A DNA stretch of 64,000 nucleotides from JAFGJQ01 sp964495075 (GTDB lineage Bacteria > Planctomycetota > Phycisphaerae > UBA1845): the NCBI GenBank assembly GCA_964495075.1, contig CAZBUJ010000014.1, positions 19,530-83,529 on the forward strand, written 5' to 3'. The position numbers and the translations under genes are program-made. How positions within the stretch are numbered: the first letter of the stretch is position 1; each line of letters opens with the position of its first letter. This document shows positions 18,091 to 26,377 of the stretch, in pieces. The notes under the pieces were generated by a model. It was not told the DNA's origin and did no database searches. It saw nothing but the letters and a program-made list of their open reading frames with translations.

Positions 18091-21000
18091 TCAACTTCCC
18101 ATCAGCGGGTGGTGTTTCTGGATCCGTCGCAGTTCGTCTTCGAGTACGTACTCGGGCGGCAGGTCGAACGCGCGATGGATCTTCGACATCCAGTATCCAT
18201 TGTGTATAACATGGCCCAGGCGGTACCGCGCCTCCATTGTACCGCCTTCCTGGATCAGCGCGCGGACGTAGAAAACAGTGGCCGGCTGATAGTACAGCCA
18301 GTCTTCTGGTCGGCCGCGCGCGTGCAGTTCCCGGCGTCCGACGCGGATGACTTCTTCAGTCTCGCCCCTCTGCAGGAGCCCGTTCAGGATATAGGCCAAC
18401 GCGAGGGCCTTCTCTTTGGATTCGGAAATGTGCGGCTCGATCGCGTGGAACCATCGCCACATGGTGCTGAGCGCCTCTGCGGTCGGATTCTCCATACGGA
18501 TTCGGGCCATGGCCAGTCGCGCGCGGGCCGGAACATACATCTGCTCATAATAACCCCAGCCTGCCGGTTCGTACCAGTATGGCCAGTTGCGATCATCATC
18601 AGGCCACTGCTGGAGGAAGTACTGCCACAACTCGGCAGCCTTGCCGAAGTGGCCCATATGCTCGTAGCCTCTGGCACACTCGGTAATCGCCATGGGGTCG
18701 TCTGTACCGTGGGCTTCGAGGTAGTCGAGGTGCGGCTTCGCCCGCGCGGTGAGGCCATGACGGGCCCAACTGCTGACCGTGGTTGCTCGCATGGGGATAC
18801 AGTCGGGAATCCGCCGGAGGGCGGCCTCGTCCTGGGCGCCCCAGTACTCGTCCCCTACACCCCTGTATTCGTCAATCCACCAAATGCGCCGACGGGCGAC
18901 AAATGGGTCAAACGGGTGTCGCCAGACGTAGCGTGTGATCTTCCGCGACGCCCCGGAAACCCGAAGCGCGAGTGCGGACGTGGCACCGTCACCGGTGTCG
19001 ATCAAATGTCTCGTAAACTCGTCGAAGTATCCCGGCAACAAGCTGTCCGGATCGTCTTCGATCCAGCGCAGAATGTGATCGACGGGCGGATCTTCGCCGG
19101 GCAGCAGTAGCGCCGCCTCGGAAAGATAGATAAAGGAACGTGGGCGGGTGGCGAGCCGCCGGACAAAGTCATCCTCGGTCCACTCATCCTTGAGCGGCTT
19201 GTCAAAATACGAACGGAATGCCGTCGACAGGTTCTTCTGAACGTCGGGCAGCTCCGTGTCGCGACACGTGTAACTGAACTCTTTGCTCACAGCGGCGCCG
19301 GCGACGTCGATGAGGCTGCACTGCACCCGTAACACGTCCCCTTCCTGGCGATCGACGCGAGTCTTGACGACGTAATCCGCCCACCGGATGGCGGGCGCGG
19401 CGCACGCGGTGGCGAGGTTGGCCAGATCATCCCGTAGCTTGGTCTTGATTCGGCGGGTCATCAAGGGTTGCACGCCGTCTAGCATCTGCAGGTCGCACTG
19501 GACCAGCAGGGCCAACGAATTGGCAATGTGGTTCTCCCGTCGGCCGAGGGGCTGGACGTCAAAGACCAAGCATACATTTCGACTCGTGGTGTCCTCGGTC
19601 CAGGGCGGCCCGATGATATCCGGCTCGACGAGGGGCGTAAACGGAACACCGTCCATGACCAGGTCATCGTCGATGATCAACCGCCGGTAGTGCCGACCAA
19701 GTGGCTGCAACCGGGCAAGGGTGAGGCTCACGGATCCGTCGGATGTTGGCATAAGACCACCCCATGGGGGGACGTTGGGTCGATGCGGGAGTTCCTGTGT
19801 GGGGATCAAGGCAATGCTTGTCCACGAGCCGTCACACGGGCGGAACAGCACGTTTATGCATCTCGACTTGCTCCATTTGGGTTCGCGCCGGCGGGGATGG
19901 ACCATTGGCGGTCGGATCATGGTAATGAGTCCGCCCCCAGGATACGGCGCGGCGCCAATGACGCGATACGTACCCCAGCCGAGGGCCCGGGACGCGACGT
20001 ACGTCAAGCCACGAGCCCAGTACTCTCCGTCGCTCGAGACCGCGTGCACAAACAGTTCCGAATTGCCGACTTCGCCATGCCCCGGACTGACGTAGGCGAC
20101 CAAGTGAACCTTCCGGTCGTCCGTGACGATCAGACGCACTAGGCGACATTCGATGGGATCCGAATGGAGATGGCTGTTGACCGTCGGGAGCTGCAAACTG
20201 AGGTCGGTAATGGCCACCCGCGGCTCGGTCCACGTGACTCCGTCGTAGCTCCGCGTCATCAGTGTGTTGTACGACATGAGCAAGAGGCTGCCGTCGGACA
20301 GCTCAACCATATCGAAGGCACCGTAACCAGGCGTCTGGATTGGATAGCTCCAGTGGATCAGGTCGTGCGAGCGGCTCACGTAAACGGCGTGACTCAGCAC
20401 GTCACGTCCCAGCATTCCATACTGACGCGTCTTGTTTCGGTTGGATACCCAGGCCAACATGAACGTGCCCTCGGTCGTCTGGATAAGGACTGGCTGTTGG
20501 TCCTTCGCACCGGCCATGTTGATGGGGGCGGGAAACGGCACGGGGTCCGACCAGTGCTCACCGTCGTCCGAGCAAATGTACGCCATCCACTGCGTGTACG
20601 ACAATGCCTGGGCGGAGATCCGGCTTTGCTCCACAAGCGTGCCGACGGCGATCGTCTGGCCATCGTGAGTCTGCAGCATGCTCACCGGCCTGAACTCTCG
20701 CACCCAGCCGAACGGTTTTGTCTCCGACCATTCGAGCGTGTCCGGTTCGTAACCTGAGTTTCGATCGTAACGGGTACGGGACTTGGGCAACGGGGCTGGG
20801 GGCGGCGTGAACGTCACGGCCGGCTTGACGAGCCGATCGGCCGGATCCCGGACGGTGGCCTTCAATTCGGCGATTGCCACCTCGATGCCGCCGAAACATC
20901 CTTCGTCGAATTCGACCGACACGAGATAGTCGCGAATCTTTTGCCACAGCCGTTCGAGGCGGCCCAGCGCCGCCATCGCGCGTTGCTCGTCACCGACGGC

Positions 21001-22071
21001 AATCCACGTTCGCGCGAACCATTCATAGCAGCGGAGCGCATCCACACGCGCACTGAGGAACGCTACGCGGTGGTAGTCCTGAGCCGATCCACGCGGATGC
21101 TCCAGTAGAAAGTTCGCCACGTTCGCGTGGGCGAAAACCCCTTCGTCGATTCTATCGGTGGCCGCGTATACCGGCTCCTGCCGTACCCAAGCGAGATATC
21201 CAACTGACCCACCAAGCGAGTTCAACGTTTCCCAGATCACCTCCATATCGTCGCTCCGACGGTATGTGGCGAGGACAGTTTCGCGGAGACGGCGTGCGAC
21301 GACGGTTTCATCCGAACTGTCGAACCAACGGGTATCGTAATCGACCGATGGTGTGACCAACGGGACCAGATGCTCGAGTTCCACAGCGGCGTGGGTCAAC
21401 ATGCCCATGGCCCGGAGCGCAATCACTTCGCGGCGGCGGGCATCCACGTGGTCCGGCCGAACCTTCACGGCCTGGCGAAAGCAGTACCAAGCCTCGGGGT
21501 ACATCGCGGCCGCGTGGTAAAGTTGCCCTTCGTGATACCAGCGTTGGAATCCGTACGAAGGCAGCTTTACGGTGCGGATGCGCTCGAGCGACGCGGGGTC
21601 CGGCGGTTGGCGGAGTTCCGTCAGCAGCGTGGGGACGTTTTGCCGCAATAGATTGGCAAGCCCGCCCAGATCCCCGCTGAAGCTGACGCGGGCGAGTGGT
21701 TGTGAAGGTTCCACCCGGGATGCCGTGATGGAGACGCACAGGCGCCCGTCCTCGAACCAGTACTCGCCGGTCACCGCGACCTCGGCCTTGGCGACTTCGA
21801 CCTCCGCGGCCGCCCGCGGATCGGGCAGCCCGGTGCGTTCGATCGCCTGCTCGCGGCCAACCTCATCAAGACGATCGTAGTCGACCACCGTCGCACCGCC
21901 CGCCGACAGCAGGATCCGGAGCTGGTCGGCCAGCGACCCACGAAGCCAGAGGTACTGATCCGACCCCGTACGGTCCTGGAAGTGCGTTACCGTGACCCGC
22001 AGGGCGTCCGGCTGCTCCCCACCGGTCGCGACGGCGACGGCGATCATCAAGGCGGCCAGGGCGATCGTCAC
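18091..22071 (-). CDS. Large exported protein: CsgG-like domains, sialidase-like propeller and TPR region
   Basis: 1326 residues from a GTG; a short signal peptide (IALAALMIAVAVATG) opens it. Residues ~25-175 are a CsgG/FlgO-like domain (LRVTVTHFQDRTGSDQ, SLADQLRILLS). TPR-like helices follow to ~430. Residues ~440-800 carry BNR/Asp-box strands of the sialidase fold: 'SDDGEHWSDP', 'SRSHDLIHWS', 'RSYDGVTWTEP', 'SSDGEYWARG'. A second CsgG-like domain starts near 830 (CLVFDVQPLGRRENHIANSL), and the C-terminal 350 residues are helical repeats (YEHMGHFGKAAELWQYFL). I see no catalytic Arg triad, so the propeller probably binds and does not cleave. The gene sits between two other CsgG-like genes. 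Confidence 0.7.
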   Translation of the reverse strand: MTIALAALMIAVAVATGGEQPDALRVTVTHFQDRTGSDQYLWLRGSLADQLRILLSAGGATVVDYDRLDEVGREQAIERTGLPDPRAAAEVEVAKAEVAVTGEYWFEDGRLCVSITASRVEPSQPLARVSFSGDLGGLANLLRQNVPTLLTELRQPPDPASLERIRTVKLPSYGFQRWYHEGQLYHAAAMYPEAWYCFRQAVKVRPDHVDARRREVIALRAMGMLTHAAVELEHLVPLVTPSVDYDTRWFDSSDETVVARRLRETVLATYRRSDDMEVIWETLNSLGGSVGYLAWVRQEPVYAATDRIDEGVFAHANVANFLLEHPRGSAQDYHRVAFLSARVDALRCYEWFARTWIAVGDEQRAMAALGRLERLWQKIRDYLVSVEFDEGCFGGIEVAIAELKATVRDPADRLVKPAVTFTPPPAPLPKSRTRYDRNSGYEPDTLEWSETKPFGWVREFRPVSMLQTHDGQTIAVGTLVEQSRISAQALSYTQWMAYICSDDGEHWSDPVPFPAPINMAGAKDQQPVLIQTTEGTFMLAWVSNRNKTRQYGMLGRDVLSHAVYVSRSHDLIHWSYPIQTPGYGAFDMVELSDGSLLLMSYNTLMTRSYDGVTWTEPRVAITDLSLQLPTVNSHLHSDPIECRLVRLIVTDDRKVHLVAYVSPGHGEVGNSELFVHAVSSDGEYWARGLTYVASRALGWGTYRVIGAAPYPGGGLITMIRPPMVHPRRREPKWSKSRCINVLFRPCDGSWTSIALIPTQELPHRPNVPPWGGLMPTSDGSVSLTLARLQPLGRHYRRLIIDDDLVMDGVPFTPLVEPDIIGPPWTEDTTSRNVCLVFDVQPLGRRENHIANSLALLVQCDLQMLDGVQPLMTRRIKTKLRDDLANLATACAAPAIRWADYVVKTRVDRQEGDVLRVQCSLIDVAGAAVSKEFSYTCRDTELPDVQKNLSTAFRSYFDKPLKDEWTEDDFVRRLATRPRSFIYLSEAALLLPGEDPPVDHILRWIEDDPDSLLPGYFDEFTRHLIDTGDGATSALALRVSGASRKITRYVWRHPFDPFVARRRIWWIDEYRGVGDEYWGAQDEAALRRIPDCIPMRATTVSSWARHGLTARAKPHLDYLEAHGTDDPMAITECARGYEHMGHFGKAAELWQYFLQQWPDDDRNWPYWYEPAGWGYYEQMYVPARARLAMARIRMENPTAEALSTMWRWFHAIEPHISESKEKALALAYILNGLLQRGETEEVIRVGRRELHARGRPEDWLYYQPATVFYVRALIQEGGTMEARYRLGHVIHNGYWMSKIHRAFDLPPEYVLEDELRRIQKHHPLMGS

Positions 22072-22186
22072 GGTTCAACTCGGGTCATACCACCTTGTGG
22101 TGGACTGTTCGTGATGCGCGGGGTTCGGCGCCCATTCCACAGCCATGTCCCACCAGCCTCCCATGAGACGCTCATGGCAAACTGCC

Positions 22187-23230
22187 TCAGCCGGCCACTT
22201 TGGTCCGCCGCGCCGCGATGTCCCGGGCGATCTCCAGGCCGATCGTGTGCCCGCACTTCTGCAACGCCGTCTTGGCCGCGATGTTCTCCGAGAGATCGAC
22301 GGCTCGCTCCGTGGCTCGCGCCGCGAGAATGACGCTGACCGTCTTGCGGTCGACGACCTTGACCTCCGCCCGCGCGGTGCCCGACACGAGGCCCTGGTAC
22401 CGGCCCGCCGTTTCACTGAAGGCCTCGCCGACCACGACCAGATCGATCTTCTGCAACGCCGCCGGCCACGTCCCCGAACCGGTCCCTGCGTCGCGAACGA
22501 CTGCTTTGGCCGCCGCCTCGTCGACCGCCGCTACCTCACATCCAATCTTGGCCAGGATCCGCGCAATCTCCGTCTCCGCGGCCGGGTCGGGGATCCGGTG
22601 CGAGAGATGTTCCTCGGGCACGACCACCGCCACCCGCGGGAGCGGCTTGCCTCGCAACTGGTCGGCCAGCCGCTGAATCGGATCGGGCAGTGCCCCGCGG
22701 CCAGGCACGAGGGATGCCGCCTCGCGCTCCAGGCAGGCGGTCAGTTCCTCCATTGAGCGATCCAGAATCGCCGACAGGTCTTCGCTCATCTTACCACGGG
22801 CAATCGCGCCCGTGATCTGGCCGGTTTCGACGCCCACCAGTTTCATCGTCACGTACAGCTCGTCTCCGACAGGGAAGACCTTGCCGAACACCATGATCTG
22901 GGCGCCGAGCAGCTTGCCCACTTCGGCGGCCTGCTCCTGGTCGGTCAGACCGCGCAGCTTGAGCTTGTGCTCGTCGAGGATCTCGGTCAGTCGGCTCCGG
23001 TCGACCACGGTCACGGCATCCACCATGCTCAGCCGGATCGTCAGGATCTCCGCGATCTGTTGACCGAACTCCGGATTGCCCGGGGCCTTCGACTCGAAGT
23101 CCATGACGGCCACGGTCACCGTGCTCGGCTGAGTCGCGGGGACTTCACCGGACACGCGGCCCGCCAGCGTTCCGAGGGCCAGAACCACCAGCGTCGTGAT
23201 CTGCAAACAGGTTCGCTTTTTCATGATCAT
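22187..23230 (-). CDS. Exported CsgG-family protein with two similar halves
   Basis: The ATG at 23230 is chosen because AAGGA lies 7 nt before it; a GTG two codons earlier is possible. A signal peptide (ITTLVVLALGTLAGRVSG) precedes a good CsgG/FlgO domain at ~38-175: 'VTVAVMDFESKAPGNPEFG', 'LTIRLSMVDAVTVVDRSRL', 'LLGAQIMVFGKV', 'TGAIARGKMSED'. The second half (~200-345) repeats the same fold more loosely (RVAVVVPEEHLSH, KIDLVVVGEAF). In the family such proteins assemble outer-membrane secretion pores or, as LpoB, activate cell-wall synthases. It follows the unknown secreted gene directly, with the upstream stop inside its ribosome site. Confidence 0.8.
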   Translation of the reverse strand: MIMKKRTCLQITTLVVLALGTLAGRVSGEVPATQPSTVTVAVMDFESKAPGNPEFGQQIAEILTIRLSMVDAVTVVDRSRLTEILDEHKLKLRGLTDQEQAAEVGKLLGAQIMVFGKVFPVGDELYVTMKLVGVETGQITGAIARGKMSEDLSAILDRSMEELTACLEREAASLVPGRGALPDPIQRLADQLRGKPLPRVAVVVPEEHLSHRIPDPAAETEIARILAKIGCEVAAVDEAAAKAVVRDAGTGSGTWPAALQKIDLVVVGEAFSETAGRYQGLVSGTARAEVKVVDRKTVSVILAARATERAVDLSENIAAKTALQKCGHTIGLEIARDIAARRTKVAG

Positions 23231-23232
23231 GC

Positions 23233-24231
23233 TCACTTCCTTAAACCTCGCGGCCCGGGTTCCTGATGCGCGGACAATGCCGCGGACTGCAGCATACGAT
23301 CCAGCACGTACAAACCCGCCGGCGAGGTGGCCACGTCACGACATTGATGGAGGCAGCAGACCCACAGCGCTCCCGCGCCGATCTTCAGGCGAGCCGCGAG
23401 TGCCCGAGGCGGCGACCCGATCGAGAGCAGGGGCTTGAACCGGTCAGGTTCCACCGACTCGCTTGCAGGCTCGACGATCCACATGGCGTCCGTCCCGTCC
23501 GGCACGGGGATCCAGACGGTCCCGAACTCGGGTATGGAGACCGCAATATCCTCCGGCTCTATGACGATCCTCCGGGTGTGCTGAAAGCCGGCCATCTCCC
23601 ACGCCCGATCCTGCGGGAGCAGCACGATCTGAAGTCCGTCTCGAAGACGGCCCTCGAGACTGGCCAGCAGGTCGCCAAGCCCGCACCCCGAGAGACCGGA
23701 CCCGACGATCAGGACGTTGCCTTCAAAGTAGTCGAGCGCGTGTCGCTGATCCAGGGGCACATAAGCCACTTCCGAGCGGTCGAGCAGGGCCCGCAGCCCA
23801 TCCCGGCCGCCGTAAACCGCGACGTCCAGCCCTTTCAACCACCGCCGGGTCGCCGCGGTGACGTGCGGCGTGATGACGACGACCTCGCATCGCGCCACTC
23901 GATACAGTAACTCATCCGTACCGGCGTACAGGGAAACGGTCATCCCGGTCGGTTCGTCAACGTCGGGCACGTCGATCGGACAACACCCGGCTCGATCGCG
24001 GTCTACGCGGCCGTCCGCCAGAAGCAACCCCGCCTGGTCGAGCGTCCACCAGCAATCCCCGACAGCGACGGCGGCGGGGTCCAGCGCGATCGTCGGGTGC
24101 CCCCCGCCGAAGAGCAGGGTCGGACACGCCGGCCAAGGCTCGTCCGCGTCGTCCGCCGCCATGTGGCCGGGAAGGCACCAGGCGAAGGTGATCAGACAGG
24201 CTGGCCAGGATTGTTGTCGTCGCGTTCCCAT
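23233..24231 (-). CDS. Secreted protein of unknown function in the ECF/CsgG operon
   Basis: 332 residues with a signal peptide (ACLITFAWCLPGHMAADD). The middle has alternating strands and helices (VARCEVVVITPHV, LDVAVYGGRDGLRALLDRS, FEGNVLIVGSGLSGCGLGDL, LQIVLLPQDRAWEMAG), which suggests a Rossmann-like or glutamine-amidotransferase-like exported domain, but I see no reliable catalytic triad. Its start lies 40 nt inside the anti-sigma gene, and its stop is part of the next gene's leader, so it is translationally coupled to both. Function unknown. Confidence 0.7.
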   Translation of the reverse strand: MGTRRQQSWPACLITFAWCLPGHMAADDADEPWPACPTLLFGGGHPTIALDPAAVAVGDCWWTLDQAGLLLADGRVDRDRAGCCPIDVPDVDEPTGMTVSLYAGTDELLYRVARCEVVVITPHVTAATRRWLKGLDVAVYGGRDGLRALLDRSEVAYVPLDQRHALDYFEGNVLIVGSGLSGCGLGDLLASLEGRLRDGLQIVLLPQDRAWEMAGFQHTRRIVIEPEDIAVSIPEFGTVWIPVPDGTDAMWIVEPASESVEPDRFKPLLSIGSPPRALAARLKIGAGALWVCCLHQCRDVATSPAGLYVLDRMLQSAALSAHQEPGPRGLRK

Positions 24232-25076
24232 TGTGCGGACACCGTTACGTGGCGGATGCCGGCGGCCGTGTTGATCGCCCCCAGTGGCTGGCTTTCGCCC
24301 GGACGAAGGAGAAGGGTCCCCATTAACTCGCCGGCGGCGGTCACGTCAGCTTCGTACGTGCTGGAGGCCTGAAGGTGCACGCGCACCAGCACCATCCCGT
24401 TTGAAGTTTTCCGGGGCGTGGCTTCATACTCGACCACCAGGGTGTCGCCGACGGTATTGCGAAAGGCTGATGTGACGCCCCATCGCGTGACCACGTCGGT
24501 GGTCAGTTCGGGGTGGTCCGCGCCGTCCGTCATGGCGATCCGAATGACCGCCGCGTTCGTCCCCCTCGACGCGTTCGCGCCCGGGCGGTCGGTGAGCCCC
24601 AGGTGCACGCGGCTGCCGGTGAGCGCGACCCACTCGGCGTGCCCTTCGTAGTACGACCTCACCTCGTCGAACATGGCCAGCGAGGCCGTCGCCTCTTCCG
24701 CCGTCAGTGTCTTCGGAGGCGCCAGTACGGTGGCCGCCAACTGGTGCCGAAGGCGATGGACCTCGTCGCGCAGGCTTGCCGCGTGGTAGAGGCTGGCGAC
24801 GGTGGCCAGGGTGAGACAGGCGGCCAGAGCCCAGGCGAACGGGCTGCGTACCCGGCGCCGGGCTGACGTGGCCGCCGCGATTCGGGACCGAACGCTCGCC
24901 CACCCGCGGGGCGGGTCGGCATCCGGGGCACACGCGCGCAGCCCATCGAACACCCGTCGAAAGTTCTCCATGTCGGCGGAGTTTGGGGCATGCGGCTCGA
25001 TGTCGGCCCGAATCTGCCGCCACAGTTCGGCATCGCCCGTTCGCTCCGGAGTCCTGTTATCGGCGTGGTCAGCCAT
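24192..25076 (-). CDS. Putative membrane anti-sigma factor
   Basis: 294 residues. The N-terminal ~90 residues are cytoplasmic and helical without a Cys/His zinc motif; one span (FAWALAACLTLATVASLYHAA) follows, then a short coiled-coil and an extracytoplasmic beta-rich domain (SRVHLGLTDR, VVEYEATPRKTSNGMVLVRVHL). The start overlaps the end of the sigma gene by 8 nt, the usual arrangement for a cognate sigma/anti-sigma pair. By position and topology it should hold that sigma factor at the membrane until an envelope signal arrives. The sequence alone does not match a named anti-sigma family. Confidence 0.65.
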   Translation of the reverse strand: MADHADNRTPERTGDAELWRQIRADIEPHAPNSADMENFRRVFDGLRACAPDADPPRGWASVRSRIAAATSARRRVRSPFAWALAACLTLATVASLYHAASLRDEVHRLRHQLAATVLAPPKTLTAEEATASLAMFDEVRSYYEGHAEWVALTGSRVHLGLTDRPGANASRGTNAAVIRIAMTDGADHPELTTDVVTRWGVTSAFRNTVGDTLVVEYEATPRKTSNGMVLVRVHLQASSTYEADVTAAGELMGTLLLRPGESQPLGAINTAAGIRHVTVSAQWERDDNNPGQPV

Positions 25077-25599
25077 GACGGCCTCCCGTGTCTCGCATTT
25101 CTGGATGATGCCCGGACAGGATCGACTGCAGGGCGAAAAGCCCGTCGGCCAACCGCCGGGAAGCCGATGCTTCCGAGATGCCGAGCAGGCAGGCCACCGC
25201 GGCGTTTGTCATGCCTTGCATGACCCGAAACACAACCACTGCCCGTGTGTCCTCCGGCAGTCTGGCCAACGCGGCCCAGACCCGGTCGCGGGTGACGTCC
25301 GCGTCCGAGGGCGTGTCGACGTCTCGCACCGGCCGCTGTCCTTCCAGCTCTTCGTCGGACACGAGCCTCACCTTCCGGCGTGACCGAATAGCATCGACTA
25401 CCGTGTTGCGAGCGACACGGTACAACCACGGAACGATGCGGTCCGGTTCCCGATCCGCCTGGCGATTCCGCCAGGCCTTTACGAAGACCTCCTGGCAGAC
25501 GTTCTCGGCGGCATCGTGATCGCGCAGGCTGCCGTAAGCGAACCGATAGATCGATCGGTAGTGCTCGTCTACCAGCGCGTCGAACGACGCGGCGTCCAT
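25069..25599 (-). CDS. ECF sigma factor, first gene of the CsgG operon
   Basis: 176 residues from the ATG at 25599, which has GGGGA in front; an in-frame ATG at 25677 would add 26 residues without sigma character. Region 2: 'FDALVDEHYRSIYRFAYG', 'DAAENVCQEVFVKAWRN' and 'VPWLYRVARNTVVDAIRSRR'. Region 4: 'LARLPEDTRAVVVFRVMQG' and 'NAAVACLLGISEASASRRL'. It is followed without a gap by the anti-sigma gene and four exported-protein genes, so it probably controls its own operon. The 778 nt upstream should hold its promoter. Confidence 0.9.
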   Translation of the reverse strand: MDAASFDALVDEHYRSIYRFAYGSLRDHDAAENVCQEVFVKAWRNRQADREPDRIVPWLYRVARNTVVDAIRSRRKVRLVSDEELEGQRPVRDVDTPSDADVTRDRVWAALARLPEDTRAVVVFRVMQGMTNAAVACLLGISEASASRRLADGLFALQSILSGHHPEMRDTGGRHG

Positions 25600-26377
25600 C
25601 GAGTCCCCAGGCGGCGTTCTGATGGCTCGGGTCCTCCGTCGTGAAGTCGGGCGTTCGCCCGCTGAGGCGTTCATCATACGAGACGGGCGAGCGGCGTTTC
25701 GTTTTCATATTCTGACCGGCCGAAAGGTGCATGGCCAGCCCGAGGAGTTCATAATTCCTTCCATACAAAGCCGTTATCGAAAGAAGCCCGGAGCGGCCTC
25801 GGCGAGGGTCATGGACCGCCGGAGCCCGACCGGGCAGCCGCGGAAACAGACCCGATCCCGATCAGCTTCCGTGTTTATCGGAGCGCAGCGCAATCGACTT
25901 GCTGCCGCAGAGCACTCCGCCGATCGGCCACGAAGGGCGGGCACGCATGACCTCCGGCGGCGGGGCAATGCAACTCCGTGCCGTTGATGGTCAATCCCCG
26001 TTCACGCTTTCGCCGAGGGCGATTTGCGCCCGCCCCGTCCGATCAGTGTAGCCGGGCCCGTGTTAGGACCGACCCGGGCATTCAACCGCGCGACCAGAAT
26101 CGGCACGGCCTGCTCCCTTATCCGTAAAGCGACAGTAGTGATTCCTCAAAGACGCTTTGCGCGAGCAACCTACGTGGAATCGGACACAGATGAAAACGGA
26201 TCCTGACGTGCTCGTCAGGTACAATGGAGGGCCGCCCAGGGCCGGGTAGCGCCGACGGTCCTGTGCTGCCCTTCTGTGCCGTGAACACAGGGTCCGACGC
26301 ACCGGTTACCCCCCGGATCGACCAGGCACCGAGTTACTTGTGCGCCGATTTGACAGCGACCAATAGGAGGTTCCGTA
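25600..26377. other. Divergent intergenic region (promoters expected)
   Basis: It separates the minus-strand ECF operon from the plus-strand beta-helix gene. Short ORFs exist on both strands, but none has a good ribosome site or motif. Promoters for both flanking units must lie here; I could not assign boxes with confidence. Confidence 0.5.
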
